Below the pieces are notes generated by a model. The model was not told the DNA's origin. It worked only from the letters and a program-made list of their open reading frames with translations, and did not search any database. Of a stretch of DNA of 64,000 nt, positions 8,170-16,098 are shown piece by piece (position 1 is the first letter of the stretch; each line of letters begins with the position of its first letter). The translations under genes and the position numbers were made by a program. The stretch comes from PALSA-1316 sp964499365 (GTDB taxonomy: Bacteria; Nitrospirota; Thermodesulfovibrionia; Thermodesulfovibrionales; UBA6898). The stretch lies in the NCBI GenBank assembly GCA_964499365.1, contig CAZCKU010000003.1, positions 207,488 to 271,487 of the forward strand. Direction: 5' to 3'.

Positions 8170-8843
8170 GGCGTGAACCTGATCCCGAACTCAATTTCGT
8201 ACGGCGGCGGCGTAACCGGAGATGCCAGCTCAATCGCCTTGAGCACCGACTTATCGAAGATCCGGTCGCCTGATCTCTTTTCGATATCCTGCACCTTTAT
8301 CGCGCCATCCTTCAGAATTCTGACCGCGATGACCGCTTCAAGATTCCTCCCGATGCTGTCAGGATAGGACCACTGCTTATGTATCTCGGCCCTGATTCTG
8401 TCGGCATAGGTCATCTCGCCGCCCTGGCTGCCGGCCTTTCCGCGAAGCCCGGCCCTCCCCGATGTCTTAGCAGCGGCCCCCGTCTGCTCACTGCCCTTGA
8501 CAGAGAGCATCGCCTTTCTGAGATTGGCCAATTTCGCAAGCCGGTTTTTTGCTTCCAGAGCATGGAGCGAATCCTCAAGCCGCCGCTGGTCTGCCATGGC
8601 CTCGCGGGGGCTTTTCCCGACTGACTGCGGAGCCTCAACCGCAACAGGCTCCGGAGATTCAGAAATATTATTTTCAGCAACAGCACCTGCTGACCCGCTG
8701 CCCGAAGAGACCAGGGTGACAACATACGGCGACGGCATGATCATCCTGCCAGAATTTCTCAGGACGACCAGGGTGATGAGGAAGAGCGTTGCGTGCAGTG
8801 CCGCAGAGACGGCGGCGGTCTTCTGGAGGCTCGGCCCCTTCAT
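8166..8843 (-). CDS. tolA: TolA/TonB-type energy transducer
   Basis: A 225-aa bitopic protein. It has an N-terminal membrane helix (about residues 10-28), a charged helical stretch (about 70-110) and a TonB/TolA C-terminal domain (about 145-225) with WSYPDSIGRN, AVIAVRILKDG and the closing VTPPPYEIEFGIRF. It would carry proton-motive energy from TolQR to the outer membrane. It is much shorter than E. coli TolA (421 aa), mainly in the central helix. Placement between tolR and tolB, with 4-base overlaps on both sides, argues for TolA rather than TonB. Confidence 0.85.
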   Translation of the reverse strand: MKGPSLQKTAAVSAALHATLFLITLVVLRNSGRMIMPSPYVVTLVSSGSGSAGAVAENNISESPEPVAVEAPQSVGKSPREAMADQRRLEDSLHALEAKNRLAKLANLRKAMLSVKGSEQTGAAAKTSGRAGLRGKAGSQGGEMTYADRIRAEIHKQWSYPDSIGRNLEAVIAVRILKDGAIKVQDIEKRSGDRIFDKSVLKAIELASPVTPPPYEIEFGIRFTP

Positions 8844-9241
8844 TTTAATCCGAGCTTCGGTTCGGTGATCATCCCGAGTTTTTCGATCCCCGCATCCTTG
8901 ATCTCACCCATCACCTCGACAACCAGGCCATAGGGGACATCCTTGTCTGCCTTGAGGAAAACGTTCGGGCTCAGCTTACTCACCCGCTCAAGCTTCCTGC
9001 GCATCTCGGCAACCGAGATCTGTTCGTCGTTCATCGAGAGCGTCCCGTCTTTCTTCAGCACAAGGCTTATCCGCTCTTCGGGCGGAAGCTCCTTGCCCTT
9101 TGCCTTCGGCAGGTTTACATCAACCCCCTGCTGCATAAGCGGGGCGGTCACCATAAAGATAACAAGCAGTACGAGCATGACATCGACGAGCGGCGTCACG
9201 TTGATCTCGGAGAGGACATTTCTGTCCCGCTGGGTCTTCAA
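8840..9241 (-). CDS. tolR: Biopolymer transport protein TolR/ExbD
   Basis: A 133-aa inner membrane protein with one N-terminal helix carrying the essential motor aspartate (LVDVMLVLLVIFMVT) and a periplasmic ExbD/TolR domain. With TolQ it forms the proton-driven stator unit. It overlaps tolQ and tolA by 4 bases each, showing coupled translation of the motor components. Confidence 0.93.
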   Translation of the reverse strand: MKTQRDRNVLSEINVTPLVDVMLVLLVIFMVTAPLMQQGVDVNLPKAKGKELPPEERISLVLKKDGTLSMNDEQISVAEMRRKLERVSKLSPNVFLKADKDVPYGLVVEVMGEIKDAGIEKLGMITEPKLGLK

Positions 9242-9867
9242 TCCTGAACTCCGCTGAAGAGCTCCAGGAGGTCCTCGGAAAAGTCCTCCATATCAATGAT
9301 CATCTGCCGGGCACGGCTGAGGTAGTAGTTGTAGGCAATGACCGCCGGAATCGCCGCTGCAAGGCCGACAGCCGTTGCGATAAGGGCCTCGGCAATGCCC
9401 GGCGCAACAACAGCAAGAGACGCCGAACCCGCTGTCCCAATGCCATGGAAGGAATTCATGATGCCCCAGACCGTTCCAAACAGACCGATAAAGGGCGACG
9501 TCGAACCGGTCGTCGCGAGGAAATTCAGATATTTCTCGAGTTTCACCGACTCGAGCGTCTCATACCGCCTGAGCTGACGCTTCACTTCTCCCTTGTCGCG
9601 CCGCGTTTCATCGGAATAGACCGCCTTGAAGACATTGGCGATTGGGCTTAAGGACATATTCTTTGTTGCCTTGAAAAGACTCTTCGGGTCCCGGTTTGAC
9701 CTGTATGCCCGCTGGAACTGTTCCGACTCCCTGTTTGCCCTGGTAAAATACCGCTGTTTGAAAAAGATGATCGCCCAGGAAACAACCGAGAAAAAAAGGA
9801 GTATAAGGAGCACGCCTTTTACAACGAGACCTGCATTGAGTATCAGCTGAAGAACGGAATTATTCAT
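9238..9867 (-). CDS. tolQ: MotA/TolQ/ExbB proton channel TolQ
   Basis: A 209-aa inner membrane protein with three helices (near residues 13-33, 118-140 and 155-180). Signature stretches are LFGTVWGIMNSF and VAPGIAEALIATAVGL. It forms the proton channel with TolR. It is the first gene of the long minus-strand operon; the ribosome site AGAGGA lies 7 bases before the ATG, and a candidate sigma70 promoter is 25-53 bases upstream. Confidence 0.93.
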   Translation of the reverse strand: MNNSVLQLILNAGLVVKGVLLILLFFSVVSWAIIFFKQRYFTRANRESEQFQRAYRSNRDPKSLFKATKNMSLSPIANVFKAVYSDETRRDKGEVKRQLRRYETLESVKLEKYLNFLATTGSTSPFIGLFGTVWGIMNSFHGIGTAGSASLAVVAPGIAEALIATAVGLAAAIPAVIAYNYYLSRARQMIIDMEDFSEDLLELFSGVQD

Positions 9868-9891
9868 GTAAGCATCCTCTTAACCGCCTTG

Positions 9892-9920
9892 AATTTAAAT
9901 AATTTTCATCAAAAAGTCAA
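9892..9920 (-). promoter_or_regulatory. Candidate promoter of the tol-pal-moa operon
   Basis: On the minus strand TTGACT (9920-9915) is separated by 17 bases from TAAATT (9897-9892), in an A+T-rich stretch 25 bases upstream of the tolQ start. It fits the sigma70 pattern with a short leader. It has not been tested and is the only convincing promoter seen before the twelve-gene unit. Confidence 0.5.
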
Positions 9921-9987
9921 ATTAACTTTATTTACTTTATTCAGCATGAAAAGGGTATGGCCATTGTACCCGCTTATTATATAATAA

Positions 9988-10018
9988 TTGGCTGAATAAA
10001 ATATTTTTCTGGTATAAT
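9988..10018 (+). promoter_or_regulatory. Candidate promoter of tRNA-Ser
   Basis: A perfect TATAAT (10013-10018) lies 13 bases before the tRNA; the best -35 match is TTGGCT at 9988-9993, with a long 19-base spacer. The -10 match is good, the -35 is weak. Confidence 0.4.
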
Positions 10019-10031
10019 AGGCGGCAGACCC

Positions 10032-10121
10032 GGAGGGGTGGCTGAGCGGTTGAAGGCGACGGTCTTGAAAATCGTTGTAGGGGTAACTCTACCGTGAGTT
10101 CGAATCTCACCCCCTCCGCCA
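10032..10121 (+). tRNA. tRNA-Ser(UGA)
   Basis: A 90-base class II tRNA including encoded CCA. The acceptor stem GGAGGGG pairs with CCCCTCC, the anticodon stem ACGGT/ATCGT holds loop CTTGAAA with anticodon TGA, and the long variable arm and TTCGAAT T-loop are present. It reads UCN serine codons. Confidence 0.97.
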
Positions 10122-10173
10122 TTTAACCTCTTGATTCTGTTATCTGCTTTGAGCAGGCAAGCAGTGCTCTCAT

Positions 10174-10211
10174 AAAAAAAGGCATCCCGCCGCGTGGCGG
10201 GATGCCTTTTT
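10174..10211. terminator. Bidirectional intrinsic terminator
   Basis: A perfect 11-bp stem (10181-10191 with 10196-10206), loop GCGT, has an A-run before it (10174-10180) and a T-run after it (10207-10211). It can therefore terminate both the tRNA-Ser transcript and the converging minus-strand gene that ends at 10223. Confidence 0.9.
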
Positions 10212-10222
10212 CGAGAATCCGG

Positions 10223-10606
10223 TCAGGTCTTATCTTCTTTCTTCTCCGCTGCCTTCTCTTCCCGTGCCTTTTTATTCCGGTGCTTTCTGCCTGCCAGGAA
10301 GGACGCCGCAGGGCTCCAGTTGAAGGTCGAGACCTTCGCCACTTCACCGACCGTCACGGCAAAGATCTTCGTCAGGACCAGCTGCATCACCATCGCTATC
10401 CCGATAAAGGGCAGGAACGCTGCATACAGAAGCCCCAGGACCGGGCCGGCCGCCAGGATGATAAGCGGATTGGCCTTGTAATACGTTGCCGTGGCGTCAC
10501 CCGGCAGTGTTTCCTCGCTGCGGACTATGACCCTCTGACCGTTCGTCAGATTCCAGTAATTCCCTTTGGAGACCTTCTCTCCTCCCGTATGTCTGATCGT
10601 TAACAT
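10223..10606 (-). CDS. Small inner-membrane protein of unknown function
   Basis: A 127-aa protein I do not recognise. The start at 10606 (MLTIRHTGGE) is preferred over one 7 codons earlier because a perfect AGGAGG sits 8 bases before it. Residues 1-45 look soluble (GNYWNLTNGQRVIV), one or two membrane helices span about residues 48-85, and the tail is strongly basic then Lys/Glu-rich (ends KKEDKT). It shares the terminator at 10174-10211 with tRNA-Ser. The layout suggests an anchored cytoplasmic tail; no function is inferred. Confidence 0.65.
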   Translation of the reverse strand: MLTIRHTGGEKVSKGNYWNLTNGQRVIVRSEETLPGDATATYYKANPLIILAAGPVLGLLYAAFLPFIGIAMVMQLVLTKIFAVTVGEVAKVSTFNWSPAASFLAGRKHRNKKAREEKAAEKKEDKT

Positions 10607-10796
10607 GTTCGTGTCCTCCTTCTTCATTTTTTCTCTGCTCCTGATTTCATGGTATCAGAACCACCAAAAGTATGTAATTGGGAATAGTGCCTATATTCCA
10701 GGAAAAGATGTCTTAGCTCACGTGCCTGCCTCAACAGGCAGCGCCTGCCCGGATTTGTGTATACTTCATTATCAATAACCGTGGAGGTAATACATC

Positions 10797-11195
10797 GTGG
10801 CAATTGCAGCAAAGGCTAAGCAGCTCAGCTTTGAAGTGCCGAACAAGGTCGGCCTGGTGCATGAAATAGGCGCGGCCCTGAATACGGCTAAAATCAACAT
10901 CCTATCTCTCTTCGGCATAGAGACCGGGGATACCGCCATTATCATGCTGATAACCAGCGATAATGCAGCGGCAAAGAAACTCCTCAAAAAGATGGGGGCA
11001 GATGCAGGCGCCATCGACGTCGTGACCATAGAGATCCCGAATAAGCCCGGGGAGTTCACGAAGATTTCAGGCGTGATTGCCCGGGCCGGCATAGACATTC
11101 TTACTGTTTTTGGTACTGCCGGGTCTGCCAGGAGTTCCATGATCGTGCTGAAGACCTCGGATGACAAAAAGGTGCTGAAGCTGCTCAATAAATAA
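10797..11195 (+). CDS. Tandem ACT-domain protein
   Basis: A 132-aa protein made of two ACT-like regulatory folds (about residues 8-65 and 72-130). Each begins with a variant of VPNKVG/IPNKPGEF and contains the Gly typical of the ligand-binding loop. ACT domains bind amino acids or related small ligands to control enzymes; with no catalytic domain, this is likely a stand-alone regulator. The start is GTG at 10797 with GGAGGT 8 bases before it, and a TGTATACT -10-like element at 10758-10765. The ligand is unknown. Confidence 0.8.
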   Translation: MAIAAKAKQLSFEVPNKVGLVHEIGAALNTAKINILSLFGIETGDTAIIMLITSDNAAAKKLLKKMGADAGAIDVVTIEIPNKPGEFTKISGVIARAGIDILTVFGTAGSARSSMIVLKTSDDKKVLKLLNK

Positions 11196-11261
11196 TGAAA
11201 AGGCAGACCCTGAAGAAAGGCCACAGGTGCACGGCCGGGCATCGGCCTTCCTGTAAATGAC

Positions 11262-11564
11262 ATGAAATTCATTCTATTAATATTTCTTATCGGTGTCATA
11301 GGCTATTTTGTATTCCGCATCATGAAAAGCATATTTCAGCAGTCTGCCTCTCCGAAATCGCCGGAGGTATTGCAACCGGCCAGAAACAGCATAGATATCA
11401 GCATAGCGGATGCAGGGCGGAAGGGAATGCCTGTTATTACTCTCCGGTCAGCCGGGGCAACGCTGCATATCGGGTCGGTGAAACAGGAGTCCGGCAATTA
11501 CATCATATCGGCGGAAAAGAAGGCCGACAATGTTGCCGTTATTTATCTGGATGAGAAGGCATAG
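11262..11564 (+). CDS. Small single-pass membrane protein
   Basis: A 100-aa hypothetical protein with one N-terminal hydrophobic helix (residues 2-22, FILLIFLIGVIGYFVF) and a roughly 75-residue hydrophilic domain rich in beta-prone residues (ATLHIGSV, YIISAEKK). No family is recognised. It follows the ACT gene on the same strand after 66 bases and is followed by a strong hairpin. Confidence 0.55.
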   Translation: MKFILLIFLIGVIGYFVFRIMKSIFQQSASPKSPEVLQPARNSIDISIADAGRKGMPVITLRSAGATLHIGSVKQESGNYIISAEKKADNVAVIYLDEKA

Positions 11565-11578
11565 ACCGGAAGAACAGG

Positions 11579-11622
11579 GCAGGGACTGCAGGCCGGTGTC
11601 TGCCGCTGCCTGCAGTCCCTGC
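11579..11622 (+). terminator. Strong hairpin after the small membrane protein gene
   Basis: A perfect 15-bp inverted repeat (11579-11593 with 11608-11622) and a 14-base loop lie 14 bases after the preceding stop. No immediate T-run follows, only CCTTTT at 11630-11635, so it may be an attenuator, an RNA stabilising element or a weak terminator. Confidence 0.45.
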
Positions 11623-11648
11623 CGCGATCCCTTTTGCGGGGGCCCGCC

Positions 11649-12062
11649 ATGAGCTTCGAACTGATTGATTATTCGGGACACTATTTCACCGGGCGTGCCA
11701 TGCGTCCGGTTCCTGAGCAGCGGGGAGGGAAATTTGTCCAGATCAGGGATGAAGAAAGCGGCAGGGAGTTTCTCGTGCTTTCTCCCGCTGAACTCTCGGT
11801 CTATCATGCAAACATCGTCGAGAGATTCTGCACGCTGCAGGGGCTTGACGGTCACTGGACGTCAGGGCGGACCTCCTACAGGATTGTCGATCCATCCTGG
11901 ACCGTGGTTGGAGGTGGAAGATGGGCAATCGACGAGCGGGAAAAGTTGCTGGAACTGGGAAGCAGCTCACAGGCATACGGCAGATTTGATCCGGCGGGAC
12001 TGGAGGAGAAAATACGGTCGCTGGATTCCATGAAGGGGTACGTGATCAGATTGGGGCCATAA
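11649..12062 (+). CDS. Hypothetical protein
   Basis: A 137-aa soluble protein not recognised as any family. The ATG at 11649 (MSFELIDYSG) has a G-rich tract just upstream; an alternative TTG start would add five residues that fall within the tail of the hairpin region. It contains FVQIRDEESGREFLVLSP near residues 29-46 and a late Gly-rich SWTVVGGGRWAID. No signal peptide or membrane helix is visible. Cytoplasmic location is inferred. Confidence 0.55.
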   Translation: MSFELIDYSGHYFTGRAMRPVPEQRGGKFVQIRDEESGREFLVLSPAELSVYHANIVERFCTLQGLDGHWTSGRTSYRIVDPSWTVVGGGRWAIDEREKLLELGSSSQAYGRFDPAGLEEKIRSLDSMKGYVIRLGP

Positions 12063-12096
12063 AATCCCCGTATCCTCATACAGGGTGCAGGTGCCC

Positions 12097-12132
12097 TATG
12101 GGGCGGCCACCAGAAAGCGAAGCCGCCCCATA
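12097..12132. terminator. Hairpin between convergent genes
   Basis: A perfect 11-bp stem (12097-12107 with 12122-12132) with a 14-base loop sits between a plus-strand gene ending at 12062 and a minus-strand gene ending at 12145. The position fits a shared transcript end although the T-runs are poor. Confidence 0.5.
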
Positions 12133-12144
12133 ACAAAGGCAGAG

Positions 12145-12429
12145 TTATTTTTTCTTCTTTTCGTCTTTCTTCTTTTCTTCGCCCTTCACCTCAACACCCG
12201 TCGCCTTCATCGTGTAGTGGATCGTCACCTTGGCACCTTTTTTCAGGTCACCGGTTATCTTGGTGTCCTTGTCACGGGCTATCTCCCACTTCTCATCACC
12301 CTTCTGGACCGTAATGGAATCGTCCTTGACATCCAGCACCGGACCCGTAACCTGGTATGCCTTTGACCCGGCAAACGCAAAGGAAGCAAACAGCAGAAGT
12401 GTCATACAGCAGATCGCGAAACGTTTCAT
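12145..12429 (-). CDS. Small secreted protein with Lys-rich tail
   Basis: A 94-aa exported protein. The start at 12429 gives a clear signal peptide (MKRFAICCMTLLLFASFAFAG). The mature part is a short beta-rich domain (VTGPVLDVKDDSITVQKGDEKWEIARD ... VTIHYTM, split here at natural breaks) that resembles small periplasmic OB-like proteins such as DUF5666 members. It ends with a run of Lys and Glu. The function is unknown; a periplasmic location is inferred from the signal. Confidence 0.65.
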   Translation of the reverse strand: MKRFAICCMTLLLFASFAFAGSKAYQVTGPVLDVKDDSITVQKGDEKWEIARDKDTKITGDLKKGAKVTIHYTMKATGVEVKGEEKKKDEKKKK

Positions 12430-12512
12430 GACTCTCTTTCCCCCTGACTCATCTTTCGTTCGTGCTCCCAGGAGCACGGTGCCGTCATACGACAGCTATT
12501 GAATACAAAACG

Positions 12513-14165
12513 TCATCCCTTTCTCATCTCCTTGAACGCATTGATCAGGCCGTTCGTGGATGAGTCATGTGTGGTCACGACCCCGTCGTCCCGGATTTCT
12601 GAAAGAATCCTGCCTGCGAGCTGCTTTCCGAGCTCGACCCCCCACTGGTCAAAGCTGAAGATGTTCCAGATCACCCCCTGCACAAAGATCTTGTGCTCGT
12701 AAAGGGCTACCAGGCTGCCGAAGGTCCGCGGTGTTATTTTTTTCAGAAGTATAGAGTTGGTCGGCCGGTTCCCTTCAAACACCCTGAAAGGCGCGAGCCT
12801 CCTGATCTCCCGGGGACTCATGCCGGCAGCCCTTAATTCTCCGGCGACCTCTTCACAGGTCTTCCCTCTCATCAGTGCCTCGGTCTGCGCAAAAAAGTTT
12901 GAAAGCAGGATGGGGTGATGTTCTCCCACCGGGTTATGACTGATCGCCGGAGCGATGAAGTCACAGGGAGTCATCTTTGTCCCCTGATGGATATGCTGGT
13001 AAAAGGCGTGCTGGCCATTAGTGCCGGGCTCCCCCCAGATCACCGGCCCTGTCTGATAACGCACTTTTTTTGCCCGGCGGTCGACATTCTTTCCATTGCT
13101 TTCCATGTCTCCCTGCTGAAAGTAGGCGGCAAACCGGTGCAGGTATTGATCATAGGGGAGCAGCGCATGGGTGGCAGCTCCGAAAAAATTGTTATACCAG
13201 ATGCCCAGGAGGGCAAGGATGACCGGAATATTCCGCTCGGGAGGCGCTTCCAGAAAATGCCTGTCTGCAGCATGGGCACCCTCGAGAAGTTCCCTGAAAT
13301 GGTCGAACCCTATGGCACAGGCGATCGAGAGTCCAACGGCAGACCAGAGTGAATACCGTCCGCCGACCCAGTCCCAGAATGTGAACATATTTTCAGGTGA
13401 GATGCCGAAGGACTTCACCGCCGCCTCGTTCGTCGATATGGCCACGAAATGATTTTTTACGAATGCCGTGTCCCTGGCAGCATCGAGAAACCAGGTTCTT
13501 GCGGTATAGGCATTGGTCATCGTCTCCTGTGTGGTAAATGTCTTTGAGGCGACCATGAAAAGCGTTGTTTCGGGAGACAGCCCCCTCAGCGTCTCAACGA
13601 TATGGGTGCCGTCGATATTCGAGACAAAATGGACCCGGATCCGGTTACAGTAAGGCTTCAGAGCCTCGGTGGCCATCACGGGCCCCAGGTCTGACCCGCC
13701 GATGCCGATATTGACAATGTCGGTCACCGGCCTGCCGGTGTATCCCTTCCATGCGCCCGTGGCAACGCTGGAAGAAAAGGCCTCGACCTTGCCGAGCACC
13801 GCGTTCACTTCAGGCATCACGTCCCTGCCATCGAGGTATACCGGGGTGTTCGAGCGGTTTCTCAGGGCAATGTGCAGCACTGCCCGGCCTTCAGTCTCAT
13901 TGATCCTCTGTCCCGAGAACATCTTCCCGGCTGCCTCCGCCACGCGGGTTTCACGGGCAAGTTCGAGGAGGAGGCGCATCGTCTCTTCCGTAATAATATT
14001 TTTTGAGTAATCCAGGAGAATATCTTCAAACCTGAGCGAGAACTTCGAATACCGCGCAGGGTCCTCGCTGAAGAGGTCCTGCATCCGTATTCTCTTCATC
14101 TCCGCAAAGTGGCTCTTCAGCTCGCGCCACGCGCGCGTCTTAACCGGACTTATCTTCTCAAGCAT
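12513..14165 (-). CDS. pgi: Glucose-6-phosphate isomerase
   Basis: A 550-aa cytoplasmic enzyme that interconverts glucose-6-phosphate and fructose-6-phosphate in glycolysis and gluconeogenesis. Signatures are NIGIGGSDLGPVMATEAL near residue 150, VGGRYSLWSAVGLS near 262 (family signature), the catalytic Glu region in DMESNGK near 355 and GQHAFYQHIHQG near 384. The length and domain order are normal for the long-form family. It appears monocistronic; no close neighbour shares its pathway. Confidence 0.96.
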   Translation of the reverse strand: MLEKISPVKTRAWRELKSHFAEMKRIRMQDLFSEDPARYSKFSLRFEDILLDYSKNIITEETMRLLLELARETRVAEAAGKMFSGQRINETEGRAVLHIALRNRSNTPVYLDGRDVMPEVNAVLGKVEAFSSSVATGAWKGYTGRPVTDIVNIGIGGSDLGPVMATEALKPYCNRIRVHFVSNIDGTHIVETLRGLSPETTLFMVASKTFTTQETMTNAYTARTWFLDAARDTAFVKNHFVAISTNEAAVKSFGISPENMFTFWDWVGGRYSLWSAVGLSIACAIGFDHFRELLEGAHAADRHFLEAPPERNIPVILALLGIWYNNFFGAATHALLPYDQYLHRFAAYFQQGDMESNGKNVDRRAKKVRYQTGPVIWGEPGTNGQHAFYQHIHQGTKMTPCDFIAPAISHNPVGEHHPILLSNFFAQTEALMRGKTCEEVAGELRAAGMSPREIRRLAPFRVFEGNRPTNSILLKKITPRTFGSLVALYEHKIFVQGVIWNIFSFDQWGVELGKQLAGRILSEIRDDGVVTTHDSSTNGLINAFKEMRKG

Positions 14166-14296
14166 ACGCTCCTCCCTTCTCGTACTCCAATGAAGATAGT
14201 ACCAGATATTCTCCGGCTAGTCAGCAGAAAAAATTGCCGGCATTACAGACCGTTCTTTTTGTCCGCGACGCGGCCAATCTTCTATACTAGAGAGCA

Positions 14297-14941
14297 ATGA
14301 ATACAACAATTCTTCTTGTCCTTGTCTTCATCCTCGGGTTCCTGGTGGCGATCCCTGCCGGTCCCGTCCAGGTCGAGGTGATCAGGCGGTCGGTCCATGG
14401 CCATCTGAAACCGGCACTTATGGTTATCCTGGGGGCCTTTCTGATTGACATGCTGTACGGGCTTGTCGCCTTCTTCGGCATCGCGCCTTTTCTGGAGCAT
14501 CCGACGGTCCAGGCGGTCTTCTGGTTCGGAGGCAGCCTGATCCTTGCGATTCTGGGAGTTCTAACGGTTCGTCACAGCAGAAAGGGGCATGATTTCAGCA
14601 GGCCATCCCGCCTTCTCAGCAGAAAACGCTGGTCTCTGCTGAGCGGCGCTTCGCTCTCGGTAACCAATCCGGTCATGATCCTCTGGTGGCTTTCGAGCCT
14701 GAATATCTTCAGGGATATCGGCCTGGTGCCCGTCTTTACCACCACCATAGCCGTGGCATACCTTCTCGCCGGGAGCCTCGGCCTTGCCGCGTACCTCCTG
14801 CTCCTGTCTCTCGCCCTGCACCGGGCCAGAAGCTTCATCTCCTTCAGGCGGATGCGCCAGATCAATACCGCGCTCGGTATTTTTCTTCTGCTGCTGTCAG
14901 GCTATTTTTTCGTACAGGCAGCCCGGGTCTTCTTCAAATAA
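14297..14941 (+). CDS. LysE/RhtB-family amino acid exporter
   Basis: A 214-aa inner membrane protein with six predicted helices. The N-terminal signature FLVAIPAGPVQVEVIRRS and the mid-protein SVTNPVMILWW are typical of LysE/RhtB exporters of basic or neutral amino acids. The substrate cannot be predicted. A TATACT element (14282-14287) lies only 9 bases before the ATG, so the transcript may be nearly leaderless. It is divergent from pgi. Confidence 0.82.
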   Translation: MNTTILLVLVFILGFLVAIPAGPVQVEVIRRSVHGHLKPALMVILGAFLIDMLYGLVAFFGIAPFLEHPTVQAVFWFGGSLILAILGVLTVRHSRKGHDFSRPSRLLSRKRWSLLSGASLSVTNPVMILWWLSSLNIFRDIGLVPVFTTTIAVAYLLAGSLGLAAYLLLLSLALHRARSFISFRRMRQINTALGIFLLLLSGYFFVQAARVFFK

Positions 14942-14945
14942 ACGT

Positions 14946-15200
14946 CTAGTGCCTCGGCAGTTCTTTATTCTTCATATCCCCGTGCGTCAGTCCACCGGCC
15001 CCCGCGTCTTTCTGCTGCGGGACTGCCCTGGCGACACAGCATTCCTGCTTTTCTGTGCAGTCGATAAACGCCCCCTCGGCCGGCTCTTCTCCGGACGCGC
15101 AGGCATCCCTGCAGACGCCGTTGTATTGGGTGGCACAGTTCTCACTGGCAGCCGCCAGCACAGGGAGCAGCACAAAAACCAGCAACCATTTCATTGACAT
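14946..15200 (-). CDS. Small cysteine-rich exported protein
   Basis: An 84-aa protein with a signal peptide (MSMKWLLVFVLLPVLAAAS) and six Cys in the mature chain (NCATQYNGVC, RDACASGEE, DCTEKQECC), which suggests disulphide bonds in the periplasm or outside. The GGAGG site is 6 bases before the ATG at 15200. No family is recognised. It ends 5 bases from the convergent exporter gene. Confidence 0.6.
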   Translation of the reverse strand: MSMKWLLVFVLLPVLAAASENCATQYNGVCRDACASGEEPAEGAFIDCTEKQECCVARAVPQQKDAGAGGLTHGDMKNKELPRH

Positions 15201-15263
15201 TCCTCACCTCCGCGGCCGACATTAGGGCTATTGATATTCTGAAAATTGAATAGCCATTTTTCA

Positions 15264-15339
15264 AAAAATCTCCCCTCACCCCTCTTTTCCTAAGAGGGGC
15301 TGATCCCTACCTATAGAAAAGGGAGATTAGGAGGGATTT
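15264..15339. repeat. Imperfect palindromic extragenic repeat
   Basis: Arms of about 26 bases (15265-15290 and 15314-15339) are imperfect inverted copies: AAATC.CCC..C.CCC-rich on the left, and GGGAGATTAGGAGGGATTT on the right. It resembles the REP-like or small MITE palindromes common in intergenic DNA. No coding region is present in 15201-15379. Only one copy is in this window. Confidence 0.55.
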
Positions 15340-15379
15340 CCAGATTGATATCCCCATTATTTTGAGGCCGTTATAATGT

Positions 15380-16012
15380 TCAGCCATCGATCATGACCAT
15401 GCAGCACATCATCGCTACTGCCCAGACAATATCAGAGAGCGCAAGTTGAAACTCGCAGGTCGAATCGAAAAAAATGTCCACCCGTTCGGGGAACTCTTCA
15501 TCTGCAATCCATAAGATCATCGTTACCGGCACCCGGGGAAGGGGATAGAACCTGACAGCCGCATCACCGAGCCCCTCGACAATCTCCGCCCCGTATTTCC
15601 GGCCCTTCCCGATAAAACCCTCTTTGTCGCGGCTGAACATCCCGGCTATCACCTCCACCGGAAGCAGATGCGTGCCGGTGGTGAACCGGTGGCCTCCCTT
15701 GACGTCCACCGGACGGATAAGTCTCCCGGTAGGGGGTATGTCCTTGGCATGAGACATGTACCACAGAACCGAGATCCTGAAAAAATCCCTGAGTTTCCCC
15801 AAAAAAAGGTCCCCTTGTCCTGACGGGCAGGCAATCAGCATCTCACAGGGGTTCACCTGAAAGTCGATACCGAAGGAGCGGAGCAGGTAGGCCCCGGCCT
15901 TTTCATCAAAAATCGCCTGGGTCCGGGATGAAACGTCTGCACGTGAAAGGCCGCAGACCTGTTCCCAGGCCTTCTCTTCGCCGTGCTGGATCTTAATGGG
16001 TATCAGGTCCAT
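15380..16012 (-). CDS. DUF3786 domain protein
   Basis: A 210-aa protein matching the DUF3786 family pattern: a conserved YLLRSFGIDFQVNP start region near residue 43, a WYMSHAKDIPPTGRLI segment near 85 and the closing LPRVPVTMILWIADEEFPE near 160. The family is found mainly in anaerobes and often next to corrinoid or metal enzymes, but its role is not established. No signal peptide is seen. It has an 86-base gap from the upstream HD-GYP gene. Confidence 0.75.
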   Translation of the reverse strand: MDLIPIKIQHGEEKAWEQVCGLSRADVSSRTQAIFDEKAGAYLLRSFGIDFQVNPCEMLIACPSGQGDLFLGKLRDFFRISVLWYMSHAKDIPPTGRLIRPVDVKGGHRFTTGTHLLPVEVIAGMFSRDKEGFIGKGRKYGAEIVEGLGDAAVRFYPLPRVPVTMILWIADEEFPERVDIFFDSTCEFQLALSDIVWAVAMMCCMVMIDG

Positions 16013-16098
16013 GGTTCATTATAGAACAACGGCAGGAAAAGTACATGCCCGGCTTCTCTTCCCTCCGCACGGACACGGAACCCGCAGCACGTTCAGAA

